The translations under genes were made by a program, and so were the position numbers. The notes beneath the pieces were generated by a model. That model saw only the letters and a list, made by a program, of their open reading frames with translations, did not search any database and had not been told where the DNA came from. 64,000 nucleotides of DNA from Paraburkholderia sp. PREW-6R (GTDB lineage Bacteria > Pseudomonadota > Gammaproteobacteria > Burkholderiales > Burkholderiaceae). Shown here in pieces: positions 26,750-34,878 of the stretch (position 1 is the first letter of the stretch; each line of letters starts with the position of its first letter). Location of the stretch: the NCBI RefSeq assembly GCF_039621805.1, contig NZ_CP155073.1:558001-622000 (forward strand), read 5' to 3'.

Positions 26750-28432
26750 ATGGACTGGCTACATGACATTTTTCACAAATCCCCCGAGATCGCATTATTC
26801 CTGTCTCTGGCGGTCGGTTACTTCATCGGGCAGATCAACTTCGGCAAGTTTCAACTGGGCGGCGTGGGCGGATCGCTGCTCGCTGCGGTCGTGATCAGCC
26901 AGGCGGGCGTGACGATCGACAACGGTGTGAAGGCGGTGATGTTCGCCGTGTTCATCTACGCCGTGGGCTACGACTCCGGGCCGGGCTTCTTCAATTCGCT
27001 GAATCGCAAGACGCTGCGTGAGATTGCGATGGCGATCTTTCTGGCCGTCTCCGCGCTGATTACCGTAGTGGTGTGCGCGAAAATCTTCCACCTGAACAAG
27101 GGCCTCGCGGCCGGGCTCGCGGGCGGCGCGCTCACGCAGTCGGCCATTATCGGCACTGCGGGCGATGCTATCGCGCGGCTCGGTCTGCCCGCCGACCAGG
27201 TGAAGTCGCTGCAGTCGGACGTGGCGATCGCCTACGCCGTGACCTACGTGTTCGGCTCGCTCGGCGCGATCATCGTTTGCGTCAACATTCTGCCCAAGTT
27301 CATGGGGCAAACCTTGCGCGACGCGGCGGCCGAGGCGGAGCGCGAGTTGGCTGCCGGTGCGCCCGCGCGCGCGGCGGGTCAGATTCCGGCGCTGCCGGAA
27401 CTGGTGGGGCGCGCGTACATGATCGACGTGAGCGCCGGCAAGACGGTAAAAGCCGTCGAGACACAGCATAAGGACATGCTGACGATCGAGCGCATCAAAC
27501 GCGAAGGCCAGTCAGTCGATCCCGCGCCCGACCTCGTGCTGAAGAATGGCGACGTCGTGCTGGTCGTGGGTCGCCGCGAGGCGATAGTCGAGTTTGGCGC
27601 GAACGGCAGCGAAGTGGCCAACGTCGGCGACATCGGCGTCGTCATGCAAACGCGCGACGGCGTGTTCACGCGCAAAGGCATGAACCATACGACGATCGCC
27701 GCCGCGCGCGAAGTCGTGGATCGCGACATGCGCCACGGCGTGTTTCTGCAGAACGTCACGCGCGCCGGCAGGCCGCTGCCGGTGCTGCCGGAAACCGAAC
27801 TGGAACACGGCGACGTCATCACGTTCTATGGTTCGCCGAAAGATACCAAGCGCGCCGTCGACGCGGCCGGCTATGAGTTGCCGTACAGCATCAAGACCGA
27901 CTTCATCTACATGGGCGTGGGGCTCGTGCTTGGTCTGCTGGTCGGCCTGATCGTCATCAACGTTGCCGGCATTCCGCTCACGCTCGGCTCGGGCGGCGGC
28001 TGTCTGCTGGCCGGTCTCGTGTTCGGCTGGATGCGCGGCAAGCATCCGATGTACGGGGTGATGCCGCCCGCGGCGTCGCGGCTCCTGCAGGACTTCGGGC
28101 TCGCGGCATTCGTTGCGGTGGTGGGACTCAATTCGGGGCTGCAGGCCGTGGTCACGGTCAGGCAGCTCGGCGTCACGATCTTCCTGCTCGGCGTGTTCGT
28201 CACGCTGTTTCCGTTGCTGCTCACCATGCTGTTCGGCCGCTATGTGCTCAAGTACAACAACGCGGCGATTCTGGCCGGCGCGCTGTCGGGCTCACGGAGC
28301 GCCAATCCGGCATTCGGCGGCGTGCTCGACAAGGCGGAAAGCGCCGTGCCGACCGTGCCGTTCGCGATCACCTATGCAATCGCCAACGTCGCGCTGACCC
28401 TGCTCGGCCCGCTCGTGGTCGGCCTCGTCTAG
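26750..28432 (+). CDS. aspT: Aspartate:alanine antiporter (AspT paralogue 2)
   Basis: A second 560-residue AspT-family transporter with the same layout: membrane half, two TrkA-C-like domains (about 205-370, with NGDVVLVVGRREAIV and HGDVITFYGSPKDT), membrane half. Residues GGALTQSAIIGTAGDA and GALSGSRSANPAFGGVLD mark the repeated core. It directly precedes the aspartate 4-decarboxylase gene (95-base gap), so this copy is the stronger AspT candidate. GAGGG sits ahead of the ATG. In Tetragenococcus the AspT-AsdA pair turns aspartate import and alanine export into proton motive force. Confidence 0.87.
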   Translation: MDWLHDIFHKSPEIALFLSLAVGYFIGQINFGKFQLGGVGGSLLAAVVISQAGVTIDNGVKAVMFAVFIYAVGYDSGPGFFNSLNRKTLREIAMAIFLAVSALITVVVCAKIFHLNKGLAAGLAGGALTQSAIIGTAGDAIARLGLPADQVKSLQSDVAIAYAVTYVFGSLGAIIVCVNILPKFMGQTLRDAAAEAERELAAGAPARAAGQIPALPELVGRAYMIDVSAGKTVKAVETQHKDMLTIERIKREGQSVDPAPDLVLKNGDVVLVVGRREAIVEFGANGSEVANVGDIGVVMQTRDGVFTRKGMNHTTIAAAREVVDRDMRHGVFLQNVTRAGRPLPVLPETELEHGDVITFYGSPKDTKRAVDAAGYELPYSIKTDFIYMGVGLVLGLLVGLIVINVAGIPLTLGSGGGCLLAGLVFGWMRGKHPMYGVMPPAASRLLQDFGLAAFVAVVGLNSGLQAVVTVRQLGVTIFLLGVFVTLFPLLLTMLFGRYVLKYNNAAILAGALSGSRSANPAFGGVLDKAESAVPTVPFAITYAIANVALTLLGPLVVGLV

Positions 28433-28527
28433 CCCACGTAAGTGGTTCCGGCTGCTTTCACGCTTGCGGGTGTCGCACTGCATGGATCCCACGCCGGCGT
28501 CTTTCACTCATTCATGGAGAACGCATC

Positions 28528-30192
28528 ATGGCAAAAGAGAAAACCGGCAAGAAAAATGCCGACATGGCCCAGCCTGGACTGTCCGCGCTCAGTCCATTCG
28601 AACTCAAGGATGAACTTATCAAGGCAGCCGGTGGCGCCGCCGTGGAGCGTCCCGCCAACGTGTCGATGCTCAATGCCGGCCGCGGCAACCCGAATTTTCT
28701 CGCGACGATCCCGCGCCACGGCTTCTGGCAACTCGGTCTTTTTGCGATGCGCGAATCGGAGCGTTCGTTCGCGTATATGCCCGAAGGGCTCGGCGGCTTT
28801 CCGAGGCGCGACGGACTGGAGGAGCGCTTCGATCTGTTTCTGCGCGAGAACAAGGGCGTGCCCGGCATCGACTTTCTGCGCGGCGCGGTGTCGTATGTGC
28901 GGGACCAGCTGGGACTCTCGTCCGGCGACTTTCTCTATGAAATGTGCGAAGGCATTCTGGCGTCGAACTACCCGGTGCCCGACCGGATGCTTAAGTTATC
29001 CGAATTGATCGTCGGTCAGTATCTGCGCAAGGAGATGATTGGCGACCATCCGTTCGTCGGCGAATTCGACATCTTCGCGGTGGAAGGCGGCACAGCGGCG
29101 ATGACCTATATCTTCAACACGATGCGCGAGAATCGCCTCATCAAGGCAGGGGACACGATCGCGCTCGGCATGCCGATCTTTACGCCTTACATCGAGATTC
29201 CGCGGCTGAACGATTATCAGCTGAACGTGGTGAATCTGGAGGCCGATGTCGAGAACGGCTGGCAGTATTCAGAGAAGGAACTGGACAAGCTGCGCGATCC
29301 GAAGGTGAAAGCCTTCTTCCTCGTGAACCCGAGCAATCCGCCGTCGGTCAAGATCAGCGACGAGAGCCTCCGGTACATTGCCGGCATCGTCAAGGAAAGG
29401 CCTGACCTGATCCTGTTGACCGACGACGTGTACGGCACGTTCGCCGACGATTTCGTCTCCCTGTTCGCGCTCGCACCGAAGAACACGATCCTCGTTTATT
29501 CGTACTCGAAGTATTTTGGCGCGACGGGCTGGCGTCTGGGTACGATCGCCACGCATCGCGACAATGTGCTCGACCAGCTGATCGCCGATCTGCCCAAAGA
29601 CGTGAAAAGAGAGTTGCACGAGCGTTACGAGTCGATCACGACCGAGCCGGACAAACTGAAATTCATCGACCGGCTGGTGGCGGATAGCCGTACCGTGGCG
29701 CTGAATCACACGGCAGGTCTGTCAACGCCGCAGCAGGTGCAGATGGTGCTGTTCTCCCTGTTCTCGCTGATGGACACGCCGGACGCGTACAAGAACGCGC
29801 TCAAGCGTCTGATCCGCAAGCGCAAACAGGCGTTGTACGAAGAGGTCGGCATCTCGTTCAAGGACGACGATCCGAACAAGGTCGACTACTACACGATTCT
29901 CGACATTGAATTTCTCGGCGAGCGGATGTTCGGGCGCGAGTTCGTCGAATGGCTGCTGAAGAATACCGAACCGTCCGAACTGCTGTTCCGCCTTGCGCGC
30001 GAAGCGCGTGTGGTGCTGCTGCCAGGACGGGGGTTCGGCACTCAGCATCCTTCGGGACGTGTGTCGCTTGCCAATCTGAACGAGTCGGACTACCGGCAGA
30101 TTGGGCGCTCCATTCGCAAGCTGATCGAGGAGTATGTCGAGCGCTTCAATGCGTCGACGGGAAAAAAGCTCGATAAGACGAAAGTGAAATAA
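28528..30192 (+). CDS. asdA: Aspartate 4-decarboxylase / aspartate aminotransferase (bifunctional PLP enzyme)
   Basis: A 554-residue fold-type I PLP enzyme, much longer than ordinary aspartate aminotransferases and at the size of AsdA/AspD. The PLP lysine lies in YSYSKYFGATGWRLG, and NPSNPPSVKISDESL and LLTDDVYGTFADDF are cofactor-site blocks. It converts L-aspartate to L-alanine and CO2, consuming a cytosolic proton, with side aminotransferase activity. GGAGAACGCATC precedes the ATG. It is the downstream partner of the two AspT genes and is followed by a strong terminator. Confidence 0.95.
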   Translation: MAKEKTGKKNADMAQPGLSALSPFELKDELIKAAGGAAVERPANVSMLNAGRGNPNFLATIPRHGFWQLGLFAMRESERSFAYMPEGLGGFPRRDGLEERFDLFLRENKGVPGIDFLRGAVSYVRDQLGLSSGDFLYEMCEGILASNYPVPDRMLKLSELIVGQYLRKEMIGDHPFVGEFDIFAVEGGTAAMTYIFNTMRENRLIKAGDTIALGMPIFTPYIEIPRLNDYQLNVVNLEADVENGWQYSEKELDKLRDPKVKAFFLVNPSNPPSVKISDESLRYIAGIVKERPDLILLTDDVYGTFADDFVSLFALAPKNTILVYSYSKYFGATGWRLGTIATHRDNVLDQLIADLPKDVKRELHERYESITTEPDKLKFIDRLVADSRTVALNHTAGLSTPQQVQMVLFSLFSLMDTPDAYKNALKRLIRKRKQALYEEVGISFKDDDPNKVDYYTILDIEFLGERMFGREFVEWLLKNTEPSELLFRLAREARVVLLPGRGFGTQHPSGRVSLANLNESDYRQIGRSIRKLIEEYVERFNASTGKKLDKTKVK

Positions 30193-30310
30193 CACGCGAC
30201 GCACGCTTGTTGGTGCGCTAGCAGCCGATGCGGTCAAGCGCGCATATAAAGCAGGAAGTACTGCCAAAAAACTTGCGCAATCCCGCCGAACGGTGAATGA
30301 TCGAATGCAT

Positions 30311-30348
30311 GGCCTCGCCAGTGTCACTCGCTGGCGAGGCCGCTTTTT
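30311..30348 (+). terminator. Intrinsic terminator ending the asp locus
   Basis: A perfect 11-base stem, GGCCTCGCCAG / CTGGCGAGGCC, with a 9-base loop, followed by GCTTTTT. It is 118 bases after the asdA stop and ends just before the next gene. Confidence 0.92.
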
Positions 30349-30378
30349 CCTATGCGTTCCGACATTCACGTATTCATC

Positions 30379-31614
30379 ATGCCGACTTCATCATTCACTC
30401 AGGTTTCGTCCGTCGTGCCCTGTCCGGTTGTCGAATCGCTCGACGCCATTCTTCCCGAAGAACCGTTGCTGATGATGGGCGCCGGCCCCGTGCCGATTCC
30501 CGCGGCCGTGGCCAAGGCCAATACGATCGTGATCAATCACCTCGGCGGCGCGATGGTGAAGGTGATCGGCCAGGTGAAGACGATGGCGCGCTACGTGTTC
30601 CAGACGAATTCGAAGTGGGTGCTCGGCGTGGCGGGGCCGGGCTCGGCCGCAATGGAAATGGCGATTTCCAATCTCGCGTGGGAAGGCACGCGCGTACTCA
30701 GCATCCGCAACGGCTTCTTCAGCGGACGGATGGCGGAAATGGGGCGGCGCGTCGGCGCGCGCGTGAGCACGCTGGACGTCGACGACCGCTCGGTGGCGAG
30801 CCTCGACCAGGTAGCCGACGCGATCCGGCGTGAGCGCCCGGAGATCGTCACGGTAGTGCAGGGTGAGACGTCGAATACGATCTGGAATCACCATCTGAAA
30901 GGCATCGCCGCGCTTGCGAAGGCAGCGGGCGCGCTCGTGATCGTCGACGCCGTTTGCACGCTGAGCACCATGCCGCTCGAAATGGACGCATGGGGTATCG
31001 ACGCCGTGATCACGGGTGGTCAGAAGGGGTTGTCGTCGATTCCTGGCGTCTCGCTGATCGCGTTTTCTGACGCCGCCTGGGCTCGCGTGAAAGCACGGAC
31101 CGCGCCGAATGCGCACTGGTGTCTGGACGCGTCGCTCGCGGAAAATTTCTGGCACAACGCGGGATATCACTACACGGCGCCGGTGTCGGGCGTGCTCGCG
31201 CTACACGAAGCATTGCGGCTCGTCTGCGCGGAGACGCTCGAAAAACGCTTTGCACGGCACCTGAAGTGTTCGCTCGCGCTACAGGAAGGCATCAAGGCGC
31301 TCGGGCTCAAACTGTACGCGCCCGAGGCGTGCCGGCTCAATTCCGTGGTCGGCATCGAGGTGCCGGCGGGCCTGAGCCCGGCCGATATTTGCGGGCATAT
31401 CTCGCGGCATCATCAGGTGGAGATATCCGGGTCGTTCGGGCTGCCCATCGTACGCATCGGGCAGATGGGCGAACAATGCCGCGAGCACAATCTCTTCAGG
31501 ACGCTGCATGCGCTCGGCAGGACAATGGTGGGTCTCGGCGTGCCGATGGATCTGCCGGCCGGCGTCGCGGCATTGGAAAAATCGTTGTCGGGAAGCGTGC
31601 GGGCGGCGGCGTAA
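30379..31614 (+). CDS. Class V aminotransferase, alanine-glyoxylate/serine-pyruvate type
   Basis: A 411-residue class V PLP aminotransferase. It has MMGAGPVPIPAAV near the N-terminus, RYVFQTNSKWVLGVAGPGSAAMEMA for the phosphate-binding region, VQGETSNTIWNH, IVDAVCTLSTMPLEMDAWGID and the PLP lysine in GGQKGLSSIPG. This matches the AGXT1/serine-pyruvate/pyridoxamine-pyruvate group; the substrate is not fixed by sequence. I prefer the ATG at 30379, since the one at 30352 abuts the preceding terminator and neither has a strong ribosome site. Being next to the alanine-producing asp locus, it may use alanine as amino donor, which is inference. Confidence 0.85.
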   Translation: MPTSSFTQVSSVVPCPVVESLDAILPEEPLLMMGAGPVPIPAAVAKANTIVINHLGGAMVKVIGQVKTMARYVFQTNSKWVLGVAGPGSAAMEMAISNLAWEGTRVLSIRNGFFSGRMAEMGRRVGARVSTLDVDDRSVASLDQVADAIRRERPEIVTVVQGETSNTIWNHHLKGIAALAKAAGALVIVDAVCTLSTMPLEMDAWGIDAVITGGQKGLSSIPGVSLIAFSDAAWARVKARTAPNAHWCLDASLAENFWHNAGYHYTAPVSGVLALHEALRLVCAETLEKRFARHLKCSLALQEGIKALGLKLYAPEACRLNSVVGIEVPAGLSPADICGHISRHHQVEISGSFGLPIVRIGQMGEQCREHNLFRTLHALGRTMVGLGVPMDLPAGVAALEKSLSGSVRAAA

Positions 31615-31720
31615 TCACGCATGCGGCGTTGCCGGCTCGCCACTGCGTGCGAGCCCTCGCGGCGCCGCTTGACGATAACCGGCGCCGCGCTCAGACGATC
31701 AGCGAAAGAGCTCGCATGAC

Positions 31721-32932
31721 TCAGGTCGTAGCGGGCGCATTCGGCGCCCGTGAGTTGCGCATATAGAGCATGGTGGACAATCCCACTGCTGCCGCGGCGG
31801 CAACGGCCGCGAACAGAAACACCGACCCATAGCCGAATTCGCCCGCGATATAGCCGGCCAACGGCCCGGTAATACCGAGCGACAGATCGAGAAACACCGA
31901 ATACGCCGAGAGCGCCGCACCGCGGCTTGCCGGCGGCACGAGGCCAACCGCTTCCACGCCGAGCGCCGGGAACACCAGCGCAAAGCCGAAGCCGGTCAAC
32001 GCAGCGCCCGCGAGCGCAACGTGCGGCTCGGGCGCGAGCCACAGCATCAGCAACCCTGCACATTCGAACGAGAACGAAGCGATTGCGACGCGAAAGCCGC
32101 CATACGTCTTGATCGTATTGGCGAACAACAGGCGCGCACCGATGAACAGCGTGCCGAACACCGTCAACGACAGCGCCGCGTTCGGCCAATGCTTCGCGGC
32201 GTAGAACAGCGTGATGAACGTGGCGATGGAGCCAAAGCCGGCCGAGCCGAGTGCAAGTCCAATGCCGTGCGGCAGCACGCGCGTGAACACGCTGCGGTAC
32301 GACATGCGCTCGCCGTGGACGATCGGCACCGGCGCCATTGGACGGGCCAGATAGAAGCCGAGCGCCGCCAGCAGGATCACCAGAATGCCGAGGGCCGCAA
32401 AGCCCACCGAATGCGCGATCGCCACACCGAGCGGCGCGCCGACCGCGAGCGCGCCATATGTGGCGATGCCGTTCCACGAAATCACCCGCGCGTTATTGCT
32501 CACGCCGACCCGGCCGATGCCCCACAGGATCGCACCCGTGCCGCACAGGCTTTCGCCGAAGCCGAGCACGAGGCGGCTGCATACCAGCAAGCCGAGGCTG
32601 AGCACGGGCCAGCGTCCGCACAATACGGCCAGCAGCAACAGCACGCCACTCGCGCCGCATCCCAGCAAACCGATCGTCACGGTGCGTTTTGGGCCGAGCG
32701 TGTCCGCCGAGCGGCCCGCCAGCGGCCGTGAAGCCAGCGTTGCCAGATATTGGACGCTGATCGCCGCACCCGCCAGAACCGCGCTGTAACCCAGGTCGTC
32801 GTGAACGTAGCCTGGCAGCACGGCGAGTGGAATACCGATGGTCAGGTAGCAAATAAAGGTGAAAAAGACGACCGGAATGATCTGCATGGTCGTCGCGAAT
32901 TCGCTGCGGGATGACGCGGTGTCGGTGGACAT
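31721..32932 (-). CDS. MFS transporter, YhhS/YfcJ-like
   Basis: A 403-residue 12-helix transporter. [20 protein letters not shown] in helix 1 and [19 protein letters not shown] in loop 2-3 match the YhhS/YfcJ (UPF0226-type) MFS branch. [20 protein letters not shown] is another block I recall from it. Function unknown, probably efflux. It converges with the aminotransferase gene (106-base gap) and is divergent from xdhA. No clear Shine-Dalgarno precedes [12 protein letters not shown]. Confidence 0.85.
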   Translation of the reverse strand: MSTDTASSRSEFATTMQIIPVVFFTFICYLTIGIPLAVLPGYVHDDLGYSAVLAGAAISVQYLATLASRPLAGRSADTLGPKRTVTIGLLGCGASGVLLLLAVLCGRWPVLSLGLLVCSRLVLGFGESLCGTGAILWGIGRVGVSNNARVISWNGIATYGALAVGAPLGVAIAHSVGFAALGILVILLAALGFYLARPMAPVPIVHGERMSYRSVFTRVLPHGIGLALGSAGFGSIATFITLFYAAKHWPNAALSLTVFGTLFIGARLLFANTIKTYGGFRVAIASFSFECAGLLMLWLAPEPHVALAGAALTGFGFALVFPALGVEAVGLVPPASRGAALSAYSVFLDLSLGITGPLAGYIAGEFGYGSVFLFAAVAAAAAVGLSTMLYMRNSRAPNAPATT

Positions 32933-33319
32933 GGGGAAAACGAGACTTGAAATCGGCGGGAAGCCGTGATTTTCCCATGGAACCGATTCTCTTGCAGGAT
33001 TTGCTTAATTATTCGTCGGTTGAAAGAGGCCGTTCAGTTCACATAGTGGTCTCGCCGGGGCGGTGTGCGACGAAATTCGCTTGCAGGGCAACGTCGGAAA
33101 ACACATAAATATGGCTGCTATAAGACAAAATCCGTCGAAGTGTCGATTTCGAGCCGCCGCACTATAAGCGCAGCGTGCGCAAAATTCATCTCGATATCGA
33201 TTCGCCAGTATGTCCCGCATGCGATCCGAGCTATGGGTTGAGTTTATTGACGATGATAGTTTTCGAATCATCATCGCAGCACGTCCCCACGGACACAGAA
33301 CATACGAGAGTACAGAGAC
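32933..33319. other. 387-base AT-richer regulatory gap ahead of xdhABC
   Basis: Noncoding. It contains AT-rich tracts near 33100-33150 and 33240-33265 and the inverted repeat listed at 33252-33272. It must carry the promoters of xdhA and the divergent MFS gene. Confidence 0.55.
33252..33272. promoter_or_regulatory. Inverted repeat upstream of xdhA, possible operator
   Basis: GATGAT, a 9-base AT-rich spacer, then ATCATC: a perfect 6-base dyad 48 bases before the xdhA ATG. Its size would suit a LysR- or GntR-type dimer. The binding protein is unknown. Confidence 0.4.
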
Positions 33320-34849
33320 ATGACTGAGCCGATTCGCTTCTACCACCGCAACGCGATCCGCGAGATCAAGGACGCGCCTGTCACCCGCACGGTCCTGCAG
33401 TATCTGCGCGAGGACGCGCATTGCACCGGCACCAAGGAAGGCTGCGCCGAAGGCGACTGCGGCGCATGCACGGTCGTTATCGGCGAGCGCAACGCGGCGG
33501 GCGGGGTCGACTTCAAGGCGGTCAACGCGTGCATCCAGTTCGTGCCGACGCTCGACGGCAAAGCCCTCTACACCGTCGAAGACCTGCGCCAGCCGGACGG
33601 CTCGCTGCATCCCGTGCAGGAGGCGATGGTCGAGTGCCACGGCTCGCAGTGCGGTTTCTGCACACCGGGCTTCATCATGTCGATGTGGTCGCTGTACGAA
33701 AAGCACGGCCACGAACATAGCTGCGCGAACCGGACGGTGCCGTCGCGCGAAGCGATCAGCAACGCGCTGACCGGCAACCTGTGCCGTTGCACCGGCTACC
33801 GCCCGATTGTCGACGCCGCCGTGCGCATGTTCGAAGCGCCGGCGCCGAAAGCACCGGTGAATATCGAGGCGCTGTCGGAGACGCTCGCCACGCTCGAGCG
33901 CCGCGACACATTCCATTACGAGTATGCCGGCCAGGCGTTCGCCGCGCCGCGCACCGTCGAAGCACTCGCGAGGATCAAGCAGGCCGAACCGGCCACGCGC
34001 ATTCTTGCCGGGAGTACGGACATCGGTCTGTGGGTCACCAAGCTGATGCGCGAACTCGGCAATATCGTCTATGTGGGGCAAATCGCGGAATTGCAGAAGC
34101 TCGAAACCAATGACGAGTGGATCGAGATCGGCGCGGGCGTGAGCGTCGAAAAAGCGTATGCCGAGATCGCGAAGCAGTATCCGGAACTCAACGAAATGTG
34201 GCAGCGCTTCGCGTCGCTGCCGATCCGTAACGCCGGCACGCTCGGCGGCAACGTCGCCAACGGTTCGCCGATCGGCGATTCGATGCCGGGACTGATCGCG
34301 CTCGGTGCGCGCGTGATCGTGCGCGGCGGCGAGATCGAACGCGACATGCCGCTCGAAGACCTGTACCTCGCGTATCAGAAGAAGGACATGGCCGAACACG
34401 AGTTCGTCGTCGGATTGAAGGTGCCGAGCCGTACTGGCGCGCGCAAGAACCTGCAGTTCCGCACGTACAAGCTGTCGAAGCGCTTCGATTCGGACATATC
34501 GGCCGTGTGCGCCGCCTTCTCGTTTATCGCCGACGGCAATGTGATCCGCGAGCCGCGCATCGCATTTGGCGGGATGGCCGCCACCTCGAAGCGCGCGAGC
34601 CACGCGGAAGCCGTGCTGCGCGACGCCGAATGGCACGAAGCGACGGCACAGGCCGCGATGCTCGCGCTTGGCAACGATTACGCGCCGCTCTCCGACATGC
34701 GCGCGACCAGCCACTACCGGCTCGAAGCGGCGAAGAACACGCTGTATCGCTTCTGGCTCGAAACGCGTCCGAATAATCCGCTGCCAAAGAGCGCGCTGGA
34801 CGTGCGCGCAGTCGCTGCGGCGGGTGTGCCGGCCGGCGCGAACGTCTGA
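33320..34849 (+). CDS. xdhA: Xanthine dehydrogenase small subunit (2Fe-2S and FAD)
   Basis: A 509-residue subunit. The N-terminal ferredoxin-like [2Fe-2S] domain has CTGTKEGCAEGDCGACTVV. The second [2Fe-2S] helical domain has HGSQCGFCTPGFIMSMW and NLCRCTGYRPI. The FAD domain (about 200-490) has RILAGSTDIGLWVTKLM and LPIRNAGTLGGNVANGSPIG. It passes electrons from the Mo site to NAD during hypoxanthine/xanthine oxidation to urate. It leads the xdhABC operon and ends 29 bases before xdhB. Confidence 0.97.
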   Translation: MTEPIRFYHRNAIREIKDAPVTRTVLQYLREDAHCTGTKEGCAEGDCGACTVVIGERNAAGGVDFKAVNACIQFVPTLDGKALYTVEDLRQPDGSLHPVQEAMVECHGSQCGFCTPGFIMSMWSLYEKHGHEHSCANRTVPSREAISNALTGNLCRCTGYRPIVDAAVRMFEAPAPKAPVNIEALSETLATLERRDTFHYEYAGQAFAAPRTVEALARIKQAEPATRILAGSTDIGLWVTKLMRELGNIVYVGQIAELQKLETNDEWIEIGAGVSVEKAYAEIAKQYPELNEMWQRFASLPIRNAGTLGGNVANGSPIGDSMPGLIALGARVIVRGGEIERDMPLEDLYLAYQKKDMAEHEFVVGLKVPSRTGARKNLQFRTYKLSKRFDSDISAVCAAFSFIADGNVIREPRIAFGGMAATSKRASHAEAVLRDAEWHEATAQAAMLALGNDYAPLSDMRATSHYRLEAAKNTLYRFWLETRPNNPLPKSALDVRAVAAAGVPAGANV

Positions 34850-34878
34850 GACGCAGGAAGAAAACGGAGTCAACAACA

